Assembly: GCA_036346205.1 (NCBI GenBank)
Contig: JARFJB010002472.1
Coordinates: forward strand, 145,001 to 209,000
Reading direction: 5' to 3'
Length of the DNA stretch: 64,000 nucleotides
From: Vesta saturnalis
Lineage: Eukaryota; Arthropoda; Insecta; Coleoptera; Lampyridae
Positions 1 through 11,165 of the stretch are shown piece by piece (the first letter of the stretch is position 1; each line of letters begins with the position of its first letter). The position numbers were made by a program, and so were the translations under genes. The notes below the pieces were generated by a model, which had not been told where the DNA came from, did not search any database, and worked only from the letters and a program-made list of their open reading frames with translations.

Positions 1-890
1 AGATTCAGACACAGACCAGACAGAGACACAGACAAGCAGACACGACGCAGACACAGACACAGACACAAACACAGACACAGACACAGACACAGACACAGAC
101 ACAGACACAGACACAGACACAGACACAGACACAGACACAGAACAGACACAGACACAGACACAGACACAGACACAGACACAGACACAGACACAGACACAGA
201 CACAGACACAGACACAGACACAGACACAGACACAGACACAGACACAGACACAGACACAGACACAGACACAGACACAGACACAGACACAGACACAGACACA
301 GACACAGACACAGACACAGACACAGACACAGACACAGACACAGACACAGACACAGACACAGACACAGACACAGACACAGACACAGACACAGACACAGACA
401 CAGACACAGACACAGACACAGAACAGAACAGCAGACACAGACCAGAACAGACACAGACACAGACACAGACACAGAACAACACAGCACAGCACAGCACGAC
501 ACAGACACAGACAGACACAGACACAGACACAGACACAGCACAGCAAGCACAGACACAGCACAGCACAGACAGGACACAGGCACAGCACAGACAGGCACAG
601 GAAAGACACAGACATTCAGACACAGACCAACAAGCCAAGACACAGACACAGACACAGACACAGACAAAGACACGGACACAGACACAGAACAGGCACAGGA
701 ACAGACACAGACAGCACAGACAGCACAGAACAACACACCACAGGGCACGACACAGACACAGACCAGACAAAGACACAGACACAGACACACACCAGACACA
801 AAGACCCAGAACCACCACGACCGCCAGCCCCCCACACAGACACACGACACAGACACGACACGATCAACAACCCAGCCCACAAACTACCAA
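1..890. repeat. (ACAGAC)n hexanucleotide array, first block
   Basis: An almost pure tandem array of a CAGACA hexamer, cut by the window edge. It is cleanest from about 60 to 420 and more scrambled from 420 to 860, where units lose or gain one to three bases. Because the period is a multiple of three, both strands stay open for hundreds of codons. These open frames translate into two-residue alternations and are not genes. It looks like satellite or expanded microsatellite DNA. The motif does not match the TTAGG insect telomere repeat. Confidence 0.95.
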
Positions 891-926
891 CCTCGAAAAA
901 TATGTTGTTTTACAAGTTCCATTTGA
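862..926. other. unique spacer between hexamer blocks, homologous to the downstream flank
   Basis: A 65-base non-repetitive island beginning with a CAACAACCCA motif. The same motifs in the same order (CAACAACCCA, CACAAA, ACCAACCT, a TTGTTGTTTT-like stretch, TTTACAA, then TTCCCATTT or TTCCATTT) recur at about 2079-2165 where the second block ends. The island is therefore a second copy of the array's flank. Confidence 0.75.
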
Positions 927-1006
927 AACACAGACACAGACACAGACACAGACACAGACACAGACACAGACACAGACCAGACACAGATACAGACACAGAC
1001 AGCAAT

Positions 1007-1038
<32 letters not shown>

Positions 1039-1970
1039 AAGGACAGGCAGACAGACATAGACATAGACACAGACACAGACACAGACACAGACACAGACAC
1101 AGACACAGACGCAGACACAGACACGGACACAGACACAGACACAGATTCAGACACAGATCCAGACATAGAGACACAGACAAGCAGACACAGACGCAGACAC
1201 AGACACAGACACAGACACAGACACAGACACAGACACAGACACAGACACAGACAAAGACACAGACACAGACTTAGACACAGGCACAGGTACAGATACAGAC
1301 ACAGACACAAACGCAGACACAGACGCAGGCACAGGCACAGACACAGACAGAGACACAGACACAGTCACAGACACAGACACAGAAACAGACACAGACACAG
1401 ACACAGACACAGACACAGACACAGACACAGACACAGACACAGACACAGACACAGACACAGACACAGACACAGACACAGACACAGACACAGACACAGACAC
1501 AGACACAGACACAGACACAGACACAGACACAGACACAGACACAGACACAGACACAGACACAGACACAGACACAGACACAGACACAGACACAGACACAGAC
1601 ACAGACACAGACACAGACACAGACACAGACACAGACACAGACACAGACACAGACACAGACACAGACACAGACACAGACACAGACACAGACACAGACACAG
1701 ACACAGACACAGACACAGACACAGACACAGACAGAGACACAGGCACAGACACAGATACAGGCACAGGAACAGACACAGACACAGACACAGACACAGACAC
1801 AGCCACAGACACAGACACAGACACAGACACAGACAAAGACACAGACACAGACACAGATACAGGCACAGGAACAGACACAGACACAGACACAGACAGACAC
1901 AAACACAGACACAGCCACAGTCACAGACACAGACACAGACACAGACAAAGACACAGACACACGTACACAC
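926..1970. repeat. (ACAGAC)n hexanucleotide array, second block
   Basis: Second block of the CAGACA hexamer. The core from about 1390 to 1730 is essentially perfect. Both margins carry variants such as ATAGAC, AAAGAC, AGGCAC, ATTCAG and GACGCAG. The variant-rich edges around a homogeneous core are the usual pattern of a tandem array that homogenises by slippage or unequal exchange in its centre. No gene is present: the long open frames here are products of the repeat. Confidence 0.95.
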
Positions 1971-2077
1971 ACACTCACGCACGCACAAACGCACCCACGA
2001 ACGCACGCACGCACGCGCGCGCTCACGCCCCCCCCCCACACACGCACACACTCGCACACACGCATACACGCGTACAC
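1955..2077. repeat. CACACG/GCAC-rich edge of the hexamer array
   Basis: The CAGACA motif gives way over a few units to CACACG, CGCACA and GCACGC repeats, including a short run of C at 2027-2036. On the opposite strand this edge reads as TGTGCG-like units, the motif that forms the large arrays at 53.4-55.4 kb and 61.0-61.3 kb. The sequence becomes non-repetitive at about 2078. Confidence 0.8.
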
Positions 2078-4772
2078 GTATTCAACAACCCACGCCCTCA
2101 CAAATCTTACCAACCTTCTGATATAAATTATTGTTGTTGTTTTTACAATGTTTCCCATTTTTGTTATGAACGTATTAAAAATAGTTTCTTTTAAATACGG
2201 CTTGGTACGGAAGAGCATGTTTGCTCCACACCAGATAATTGTCCTTGTTATTTATAATTTTTTTATTTTATAATTTTGTGTTACTCAGAATTTCGTAAGT
2301 TAACCTTTTCTTTTGAAGATTTGATCAATTTAATCCTTGTTTTAGAACTAGGTTTTTGTTATTAAAAACTCTTATTTAACGATTCTGCATTGATTCCTAA
2401 GATGGTAAATTATAAGTTAAGGTATTACAAACGAATTTTACTGTAAGTACCAACATGCATGTAATCTTAATTTAGTTTTACCACTTTGAATGTTGTCTTC
2501 GCATATAATTTAATTTAAGTTTACCTAATAGATTATGAATAAGTTTAAATTTATTTAAAGTAAGAACTGTATTCTGACATCCCTGTAAACTGATTACACC
2601 ACTATCTCGTTTTTTAGACATATATGTGAAGATGACTGTATATGTCGAAACAGCTTTAACTTTAATTTTACTTCTATCCTTCTTATCTTTTAATTAAAAA
2701 GTTTTGGGTGGGGATGGTTTGGAGTTATTTATAATTTTTCTGATACAATCCAATTTTGAGTAACAGTAATTTACATTCATTCTTACGTTAAGTATTTTAT
2801 TTTAGGTCTCCATTGAGTAAGCAACGGTGCAAAGATGCTTAATTTGGGATGACTGCCATCGATATAGTGCAGGATTTTTATCTTCACCTATTCTACATGA
2901 AATTCAAATACAAAGTAAATAAAAGGAGTACACTGTTTTCGTTGGTTCTAAAAAGAATGTGTACTTTCCAATAGACAATTTGAGTATAAATTTGACCTTC
3001 AAAGAAAAAAGAGAAGGTTCTATATTATTTGCTATAGCACACTATCATAGGAAGCATTCAGCTAAAGTAAGGGTGACCAAAAGACGTATATTTTTCAATT
3101 AAATATTTGTTGGATTTGAATCACTAATATTATACTACTTCAGGGATTAATTTTAATCTTATATTACTTTTGGATAAAATTTATCATGAAATGTGTCATT
3201 CAAAAGTATTAATGTTATACTAGCTGAGGAGTGCATAGGATTTATTGACGTGTATACTTACTTGTATAGGATTCGTGTACACCTATTATTCACATTATGA
3301 ATTTGATAATAATATTAGATAATTTAGCTCCTGAAAACAATGGTTGGTTTAACAAGAAGTATTTTTAGGAATTTTTTCGGGACACTGAATCCGTCCAAGT
3401 GTAGCAAAGAAAAACAATGTAGAATATGTCTATTTCATTCCTCTTAAACTGAACTCTTGTATTATACTTACGTACGCTTGCGTATAAATAAGGGTGGCAA
3501 GATGCTTAATTTGGTGTATCTATCCATCCATATAAATCAGGAATTTTCTCGAACTGTAAAAACGCACAAATATGTGCTCTTTTTTATACATATAAAGGAA
3601 GAAAAACGACTAAACACTTCACTTAAGCATCTTAGTCACTCCTGTTTATATGCGAACATACAAAACATATGTACTTCTAGTTTTATTGCTGCTATTTACT
3701 ATTAATTTCATGTAAATTGGACAAAGAAAAGAATCTTTATTTATATGAACGGTTAAACACCCCTGATTAAGCATCTTCGTCAACCCCGTTTATCATATGA
3801 GAATAAAGGATAAAAATATATAAAATAAGTTTTAATTAAATGATTTAAAACCAATTAATTTATTATAAACTAATATTGTATGTACCTGCTTTAAATTGCA
3901 TTTCATTTACATATATTTTGTGCATCAAAAACAAGCAAAAACTCAATTCATTATTTATTTGTATTTCATGTAATTAAAATTAAACAACGACCTTTTTTTT
4001 AATTTTTCTTAAGCAATCACAATCACAAACCTTTAAATAGTGTTGATATGCGACTTAATCTTGTCAAATTAATTTTGCCTTTGTATAAGTGATTCAAAAG
4101 GATTTCGCATATTACTATTGAAACTGAGGTAGTTTCTTTAAATATAATCCTGTTGTGGGATTGATTTATCTTATTTTTACGTTTCTTGGTGACAAACTAA
4201 GTTAAATTTTGGTTCATCAGAAGGTGGTTAGTATAGGTAATTCTTAGCGCTGCTTATAATAATATAATAATGAACCTTTTATAAGAATTCCCTAATAAAA
4301 TACATCCGGCCGATTACATATCTACAAACCTACAAGTGAGGTTTAGTTCGGTTATCAACTTGTAATGTTATTTCTTAAAAGTCAAGACTTAAAGTACTAC
4401 TTAATCTCTCGCCACTACATTGGGCGCGAAATTGTAATGACTCACTAGCCATTCGTGTACTGCACGAAAGGCGCTAAATTGTAATGAAACGGAAAATCTA
4501 TGCAGACACGTTGGGGGACAATTTGTTATGTAACTGCTCAATCTTAGTTGAAAGAAAATTGGTTAATTCTGTATCGTAACGTTAGTAATTTTATGATATA
4601 TTGAATAAGGTTAAAAAAAATTAGTATTTACCCAGGCTAGCTACCTTTAGTCGACGGTTGTAATGCAATTATAGTTCACACTCAATATGAATTGTTTAAA
4701 TTATAGTAAACAACAAAAGAAATATCACGAATTTTACTTATAGAATAGCTCAAAAATCATTTACAGTATCTA
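2078..4772. other. AT-rich interval without a recognisable gene
   Basis: No open frame here has recognisable protein similarity. Four copies of an AAGATGCTTAA-type motif lie at about 2832, 3499, 3623 and 3768, the last two inverted relative to the first two. They suggest remnants of small inverted-repeat elements. A short direct repeat with the core AAATTGTAATGA occurs at about 4429 and 4475. Nothing else could be assigned. Confidence 0.5.
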
Positions 4773-5099
4773 TGTGGTAATTGCCTTTGCAGTGGCAATT
4801 TACTGAACTCGTGGGGTCCACAAACCCACTGTAATAATTGCGTCGTATCAATAAACACTTCTTTTAATTAATAGAACTTTGCGGCGTCTTAATCAAACAA
4901 ATAAGGAGCTTTATGAAATTATTTTAACACATTTAATTTACAAAAAAAAACATTGGTTAAATACACGTATGTGGTAACTGTACAGTAGTTGAAATCCGAC
5001 TCCCGCCCGGTCCCTTTTCATTGCTTGCCCTTTAGAAATATTGCGGCCACCGTTACGTAAACAATTCGGAGAATCGTAAAGTCTGCATTATTCTCAACG
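4773..5099 (-). repeat. 3' LTR of the BEL/Pao element
   Basis: On the plus strand it starts TGTGGTAATTGCC and matches 10424-10735 over most of its length, including the segments GTCAATAAACACTTC-like, TACACGTATGTG and CAATTCGGAGAATCGTAAA. The inner end is near CTCAAC at 5099. It is about 15 bases longer than the other copy because of small indels. Confidence 0.85.
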
Positions 5100-5279
5100 T
5101 GCCCCCGTCCTTGAAAGTAGGGTTTCAATGGGTTTAATATGAAACAGTTGCTTATCCTAACAATAGAATAGATAAATCGCAAATCATACACATAATGGGT
5201 TCTTAACAACTAATAAAAAAACAAACAAAAATCACCATCAGTGCACAAATCAATCAATAACATTTGCACTTCACAAGAA

Positions 5280-6560
5280 CTAAACGATCTGTAGGGGGCA
5301 TATTTTTGCAAAGGAACTCTTCACCACTCCACTTATAGTTTTCATAGAAGCAGCTCGTGCTACTCCGTCTGCGCGAGGATGTGCGGATACAACTAGGCCT
5401 AGCTTCCAATATAGTGGCGGCTGATTATCTTCTCTGAAGAGAACCACGGTTCCAATTTTGAGTCGCGACACATAATAATGCCATTTTGTGTTTTGGTGCA
5501 ATTCGCAGCCTTTTCCAAAGGCGTTGATGAAGCTGCTGAATGAGCTCAAAGTTTTTCAGTCGGGGGATTGGTATGTTGGTGACATCTGCATCTGGCAGTG
5601 AGGTCAGTGGTCTTTCAACCAAAAACTGCTCAGGCGTAAGGGGTTGGTAGTCATTGGGATCGATTGATAAGGGAGGAAGTGGGCGGGAGTTAATAGTTGC
5701 CTCAATTTGAAATGACAAGGTACTAAACTCTTCATAGGGAAGCAATGGCATACCTATTACTCTCATCATGTGTGATTTTACTGATTTTATACTGCCTCCC
5801 GCAAGCGGCCGAAGTGAGCAGGTATAAAATGCCATGTGGTGCCTTCATTAGCAAACGTTTCATTAATTTGATCGCCGTTGTTCTTTAGGAACGCTCTCAA
5901 TTCTTTCAATAGGGAATTGGCTTCAACAAAATTGATAAACGTCATTATAAAGGACTCTAGCTATCAGACTAGTCACCAGCACTACGAAGCACATGAAAAC
6001 GCACAAGTAGCTCTTGGGTGTTTTAGCACCTCGACCCTTGTAATTGTTAATAAGGAAAGAACCGTCATAACTCATAAACTACACCATCGGTGTCGAATGG
6101 ACATGCAGCTTGTACGTGAGATGAATCGGCCATGAGGGGTTTTACCATTTTGGGAGAAAACCTGAAACACTTGATGCAGTCGTGTACCGTTTGATTAGCT
6201 AGGGTTCTTCCGGAAATATTCCAAAATCGGTTCCTAAGGGAGGACAGCAGAAGTTGAGGGCCAGCGTGTAACATTCTCAGGTGCTCTCTGATAGTGAGTA
6301 ATTTGGCCAGTCGATGTTTGCCTGAGAGGACGATAGAATGAACTTTATCAAATTGGTAAGATGACCTTCGAAGTCTGCCACCAACACGCAGGATACCGTC
6401 TGAATCCAGGAACGGGTTTAGCCTTATCATGGAGGAGGAACGCTTCAAAGGGCGACATCGTCGCAGCAGGTTCATATCTTCAGCAAATGACTCGATCTGA
6501 GAGATTTTAACAGGACGAATGTCAAGGATGGTTAATGGACCAGTGATGCGGTTTTCCATG
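5280..6560 (-). pseudogene. BEL/Pao integrase with C-terminal DUF5641-like domain, disrupted
   Basis: The minus strand first shows an integrase zinc-binding region (about 6065-6559) with a histidine pair in HLRMLHAGP and the cysteine pair in CIKC. A broken core follows, recognisable from the peptides LRAFLKNNGDQINETFANEG and TINSRPLPPLS. The C-terminal part at 5280-5549 resembles the DUF5641 domain of BEL polyproteins, with the peptides GTVVLFREDNQPP and PLYWKLG. The core has lost sequence around the second catalytic aspartate, and the glutamate expected after the GG pair near 5795 is absent, so strand transfer activity is not expected. At least three frame changes separate the parts. The assignment rests on recognised peptides and domain order. 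Confidence 0.85.
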
Positions 6561-6666
6561 GGAAACCCAACAATTATTAATAAAATGGCAATGCAACTGT
6601 TCTTTCCAACTGAGACATATCGGAGGATTTATCGATTGAATTAAACGAATCCGTTGTAGTAACTAG

Positions 6667-7300
6667 CTAGTAAGCTTGAAGCTTTAAGGTTTGGAATTGA
6701 ATCCGACAATTTTGGGCATGAAGATACACAGTTATCAAGCCGGTCGGGACCATTCCACCATAATTGAATGGATCTAAAAGCCTTGGGCGTGATTCCCCTG
6801 AATAGCAGATCAGCGGGATTGCATTTAGTGGGAACGTGGTTTCAGATTGCGAGAAAATCACGCTCCTGTATATCAACGACTCGGTTGCATATAAACGTTT
6901 TTAGCGGATTAGGGCTGGTCTTCAGCCATACTAACACTATTGTCGAATCCGACCAAAGGTATGTGGAAGATATTTGCATATTCAAAGCCTTGACTACCTG
7001 TTCAGCAAGTTTGGCTAATAGGACAGCAGCGCTGAGCTCAAGTTTTGGAATGGTAAGGGGCTTTAAGGGGGCCACCTTCAACTTTGCACACAAAAGATTT
7101 ACATGGGTTTAGTTACTTTGATCGATAGATCTAAGGTAGATGCATGCACCATAGGCGCTAATAGAAGCATCACAAAACCCGTGCAACTGAACGGCAACTG
7201 GTGCATTGCATATGGCGTGTCTGGAGATTTGGAGTTTACTAAGCTCCGTTAATTCACTCCTATAAGAGGACCACTTCACCAAGACCGTTTGTGGCACTGA
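6667..7300 (-). pseudogene. BEL/Pao RNase H region, disrupted
   Basis: Two minus-strand fragments in different frames form the RNase H part of the polyprotein. The upstream one (7109-7297) contains the peptide QLHGFCDASISAYGACIYLR, which carries the conserved FCDAS aspartate. The downstream one (6842-7093) contains IPKLELSAAVLLAKL and the YLWSDSTIVLVWL motif. A stop and frameshift separate them near 7100. The order relative to the RT upstream and the integrase downstream is as expected for BEL/Pao. Confidence 0.85.
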
Positions 7301-7311
7301 GTCGTCCCATG

Positions 7312-8290
7312 CTAATTTTTCCAGTCATAATTGTTGTAAAAGTATTTTAGCACTAACGGTGTACGGTGTGAGAAGCCCAAGTGGGTCAAATATTTGATCA
7401 ATTTGGGATAGAATAATGCGCTTTGTAGAGGGAGCAGTAGGCCTAAAGTGGTGGTGTGGTCATGAGAATCTACCTCCAGCAAACCTGGATGTATGTCCTC
7501 TTCGGGCAGGCAAGCCAATACTCTTGTATCGTTGGAAATCCATTTGCGAAGACTAAGCAGCCTATACGAAGAGTACGTGGGACGTCCGAGATGAGTTCTT
7601 GTGCTTGCAAGAGGTCATCGGCGCCAGTCAAGAGATCATCGACATCGAAATCGGGCTTGATGATACGTGATGTTTTGGAATTGGACCTTTCGACGTCTAC
7701 TCCGATTTCATATAAAGATGGGATAGCGAGAAATGAAGCAGACGCCGTTCCATATGTAACGGTGTTTAAATCAAAGGATAGAATCGGCTCAGAGGGGGTC
7801 GCCCTCCATAAAATGCGTTGGAGGGGTCTCTGTTGCGGTTTCACTAATATTTGTCTTTACATCTTCTCGATGTCAGCGGAGATGCCAAAGGTACACTTTC
7901 AAAACCGTACCAACATGGAAAAGAAGTCCTGTTGTATAGTTGGACCAACCATTTGAAGATCAGACGTAGTCGATGAGGACCCGTAAAGGCTACTCGAATT
8001 TTGGCTATGATCTTGACCTTTCATCACCCCATCATGTGGAAGATAATAAGAAGTGCCTCTAAAGGGTGCGACTGAAGGTGACATGTGGCCTAGATTTTAA
8101 TATTCCTCCATAAATGCAGCATACCGCCCTGACATGTTAGGATTTATTTGAAGCGAAAAATTTTCTTTGGCCTTGTTGTATGAATCTCCAAGAGTATCGA
8201 TAGAGACCTTGAAAGGTATGTCGACAATAAATCTTTGGTCTTTGTCTCGTGTGACGGTTTTTGTAAAGTGGGTTTCGCAATCTGTTCCTC
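7312..8290 (-). pseudogene. BEL/Pao reverse transcriptase, disrupted
   Basis: The best piece is at 7470-7844 on the minus strand. It begins with the QRILWRATPSEPI motif and carries the palm box as DVDDLLTGAD near 7630-7655. The first residue of the usual YVDD box is replaced by Asp, which would damage the active site if it were translated. Flanking pieces at 7312-7518 (containing YLTHLGF) and 7899-8084 hold further palm and fingers sequence in other frames. Several stops are present. The call follows from the VDDLLTG motif, typical of BEL/Pao RT, and from its place between protease and RNase H. Confidence 0.85.
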
Positions 8291-8920
8291 ACCGGAGTTA
8301 CCTTGCAGAGGGATAGCTTTCTAATTCCTGTAATTTGGATAAGTGCTCAGGGAGGGCGTCCAATGCACTAAAACGGCATTGTGATTTACTAGAAGTGTTA
8401 GCACCTATTGGGTCAGATGCTATCCACCCTAATTTGGTTTTTTGAAGAATGCGCATATTTGGGCCCAACTTGATTTGACCCGTGGACAATAAATAAAAAA
8501 AACAGTGGCGATCCGATTAACATGTCAATCTTTACAGGATTATTGAACGATAGATCCGATAATTTGAGGTGATTTGGTATTTTCATATTGTCGTAATCAA
8601 TGCGGAAACTAGGCATTATGCCAGTGGTGTCTTCAAGAATCAGACAAGAAATGTCTGCTTGTAATTCCGAATAATGATAGAGTAAACTTACGCGACATTT
8701 TGATCAAATGGTGGATGATAATTTACTTAGACCTGACACCGTAACGTTAGCATATTCAATGATCAGGTATAATTTCTAACGAATGCCAGCGCGAATGAAA
8801 TTAGACTGTGAACCAGAATCCAATAAAACGCGAATTGTATGTGCTCTTCCAGTAGAATCAAGAATTTGACCGGAAGCGGTTGGTAGAAGAACCTGAAGAG
8901 GAAAATGCAGAAATACCTTG
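8290..8920 (-). pseudogene. BEL/Pao protease-region remnant
   Basis: Two overlapping minus-strand fragments (8298-8489 and 8413-8616) read as the segment between protease and RT in BEL polyproteins. They contain the peptides LKLSDLSFNNP, KIDMLIGSPLFF and a TKLGWI motif. The DSG-type catalytic triad of the aspartic protease should lie further upstream, near 8800-8900. There DSGSQSN-like codons can be read in a broken frame at about 8795-8825, but no continuous frame remains. Confidence 0.6.
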
Positions 8921-9136
8921 ATCAGCGCGCATCATTATTGTTCCGAGAACGATTTGGTTGTGTTTGTCGTTCATTATACGATTCTGGGACAGCAATACCA
9001 GAGGTTATGTACAGTAGGGAATGATGTCTCGCCTTGCAGGTGCATTTAGAAGGATATTAGGAAGCATATGACCCTTGTACAGATAGTTCAAGCATAATTT
9101 TAATTCATTAACCTTGGCTTCTACTTTGCATCCGAC

Positions 9137-10025
9137 TTAGATTGTAAGCAAGTTTATAGCGTTCGTTAGAAAGGTTTTGACCTCGTCAAAATTTGGTAAT
9201 GCTGTACCGGCATTATTTTCAAGTGTTTCCCATTGACGTAATATTTTGGAATCTAGTTTTCTTGAGATTATGTATATAATAGTCGTCTCAAATAATTGGG
9301 CATCGGAAGCCAAAGAGCGAAAAGCGGTACCATGTTTAAATAACGCATCAGAAATATTTCTCAATGCGGGAGAAGCCTCCTTGGCGCAGGGTTCTGAATC
9401 TCGTATGGCGCTCAAGTGTTTGCGTATTAGCATACGAGGCTGATCATATTTAGAATAAATTGTTTTCCAAGCGACATGATAGTTGTCGGCGGAAAATTGA
9501 AATGATTTAATTACCTGCATGGCGTCGCCAGTAAGGTTGGAGTTTAGACAGTGTAGTCGCTGAACATCATTTAACTCCTAATTTGAAGAATGAAGCTATT
9601 AAAGATTTGCCTAAACTCGAGCCACAGAATTTGGGAATTGATATCTTAGGCAAATTAAAAAATGGATGCTTGTGAGAGGAAATGTTAACGCTTCCAGCCT
9701 CGACATTACGCGAGGGTGACATTGATATATTTTCAACTTTGACTTTGTTGAGCAGACATGTCGCTGATGAAATCGTTTTAAAGTACGCAGATTCAAATTG
9801 TTCGTGGTGACTTTCGTCATCGCTTATGCCAGAGATCAAATTAATAATTTTGGTATGAATTTGATAGTATTCCTTCAACAAGGGGGCTGCAGCCTCCAAT
9901 CTTTCTTGGAGCTCAATTTCATCTTCCGCGTTTATCATACCGCTATTAAGTTTAGAAATGAATGTTTGGAGTGGCGTAAGCTTGGATTTAATTTGACCCC
10001 TGGCTCTGTTTAATTCGTCAGCCAT
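9137..10025 (-). pseudogene. BEL/Pao gag, disrupted
   Basis: The minus-strand reading starts at ATG 10025 (peptide MADELNRARGQ). It runs through an alpha-helical N-terminal region to LPKISIPKFCG near 9640, a junction motif typical of the region in which BEL/Pao gag passes into the DUF1759-type capsid segment. After a frame break near 9567 the capsid segment resumes at 9137-9520 with YDQPRMLIRKHL and LDSKILRQWE. No zinc knuckle of CCHC type was recognised downstream. At least one frameshift and a stop make it non-functional. Confidence 0.85.
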
Positions 10026-10398
10026 AGTGAGAAGGATACGAAAATTTTGGCAATTTGCTAGTTTGAAAAAAAATAGAATAACGGCCATCAACTAACAGGT
10101 AATAAAAAATTATAAGTCTAGACGCTGAAAAGTGTCAGCCTTTAATGCTAGAAATTTGAAACTAAATACTAATAAGTATTTTTGTTAGGTTATTAAAATA
10201 CAAGTTTAGCACTATTGCAATCTCTAAGTTCGGCGAACTTTACATAAAGGAAATGAAAGGAATTTTACCTGCGACAGCTGCTTACAGATTTGACTGCAAT
10301 AGACAACTTTCGATTCTTCTAACATTTTCTTGTAACTTGAACTTCATTAATGAAGTAAATACGCGATTTTAAATTAATACACGTACACGCATTTGGAT

Positions 10399-10416
10399 AT
10401 CCGGCTCGAAGGACCA
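10399..10416 (-). other. candidate primer-binding site of the BEL/Pao element
   Basis: On the minus strand, 7 bases inside the 5' LTR, the sequence begins TGGTCCTTCGAGCCGG. A TGG start is expected for a site complementary to the CCA tail of a tRNA. I cannot assign the tRNA. Confidence 0.6.
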
Positions 10417-10423
10417 ATTTATG

Positions 10424-10735
10424 TGTGGTAATTGCCTTTGCAGTGGCAATTTACTGAACTCGTGGGGTCCACAACCCCACTGTAGTAATTGCGTCGTGTC
10501 AATAAACACTTCTTTTAATTAATATAACTTTGCGGCCTCTTCACAGTACAAATACGGAGCTTCATGAAATGATTTTAGCACATTTAATTGACAAAAAGAA
10601 CATTTGTTAAATACACGTATGTGCTGACAATCCGACTCTCGTTCGGTCCCTTTTATTTGCTTGGCCTATCGAAATCTTAGGACTACCGTTATGCAAACAA
10701 TTCGGAGAATCGTAAATTCTACACGATTTTCAACA
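10424..10735 (-). repeat. 5' LTR of the BEL/Pao element
   Basis: About 312 bases, starting TGTGGTAATTGCC on the plus strand and ending near CAACA. It matches 4773-5099 with scattered substitutions and small indels. Both copies keep the GTCAATAAACAC segment. Confidence 0.85.
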
Positions 10736-11165
10736 ATATCAGTTAACACAATCATATGCAATTTCTAATAGAAATTAATTCTGTCCAGTTATGGTATGGT
10801 TTATTTAATCTATATTGTAAATCAAGCGCAATATCACTTTATCTAAACAATTTTAATCTTCAACTCTACCCAAATTAGGGGTTTAAAGGACAAGTTACAG
10901 AAAACGTGATTATTTCTTTAAGCTTTTAGATCATAGATGGCGCAATCAGTATATATGGTCAGACAATAAAGTTTTCTAATGTTGTACATGTGATTTGTGC
11001 GATTGTGGTTGATATTATAGCTAAAAACGTTATTGTGTATAATGGTAGGTATGTAAATATAGGTTGGGTTAGAACAATTAACATCAAACAAACTTTGGCG
11101 GTGAAAAGCGGGGTGTTCTTTAAACAGAACTATCAATTATTTTATTTTTTGAGTTACCTATTCGA

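Larger units (their letters stand above)
4773..10735 (-). mobile_element. BEL/Pao LTR retrotransposon, degenerate, complete from LTR to LTR
   Basis: Two related LTRs, at 4773-5099 and 10424-10735, bracket a 5.3 kb internal region. Read on the minus strand, that region carries in order a gag with the BEL-type N-terminal region, a protease-region remnant, reverse transcriptase, RNase H, integrase zinc-binding region, integrase core remnant and a DUF5641-like C-terminal domain. This order is that of BEL/Pao elements. Every domain is broken by stops or frameshifts, so the element cannot move by itself. The LTRs differ by several substitutions and indels, so the insertion is not recent. I could not find a clean target-site duplication: a shared TATC lies near both outer edges but is offset. 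Confidence 0.9.

Noticed and set aside
1..2077. The hexamer arrays as telomeric repeats
   Set aside because: The motifs are not TTAGG or a known insect variant, and the arrays contain many internal variants and unique islands. They are treated as satellite.
2590..2670. GAAGATGACTGTATATGTCGAAAC as an end of the foldback family at 37.0-37.9 kb
   Set aside because: Similarity covers only about 25 bases with mismatches and lacks a partner arm.
4420..4500. GGGCGCGAAATTGTAATG and its partial repeat as an LTR and primer-site junction
   Set aside because: No partner LTR and no coding remnant lie in the expected direction. The similarity is too short.
5878..6135. Plus-strand open stretch over the integrase region
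   Set aside because: It is the opposite strand of the decayed BEL integrase core. The minus-strand reading has recognisable domain peptides and the plus-strand reading has none.
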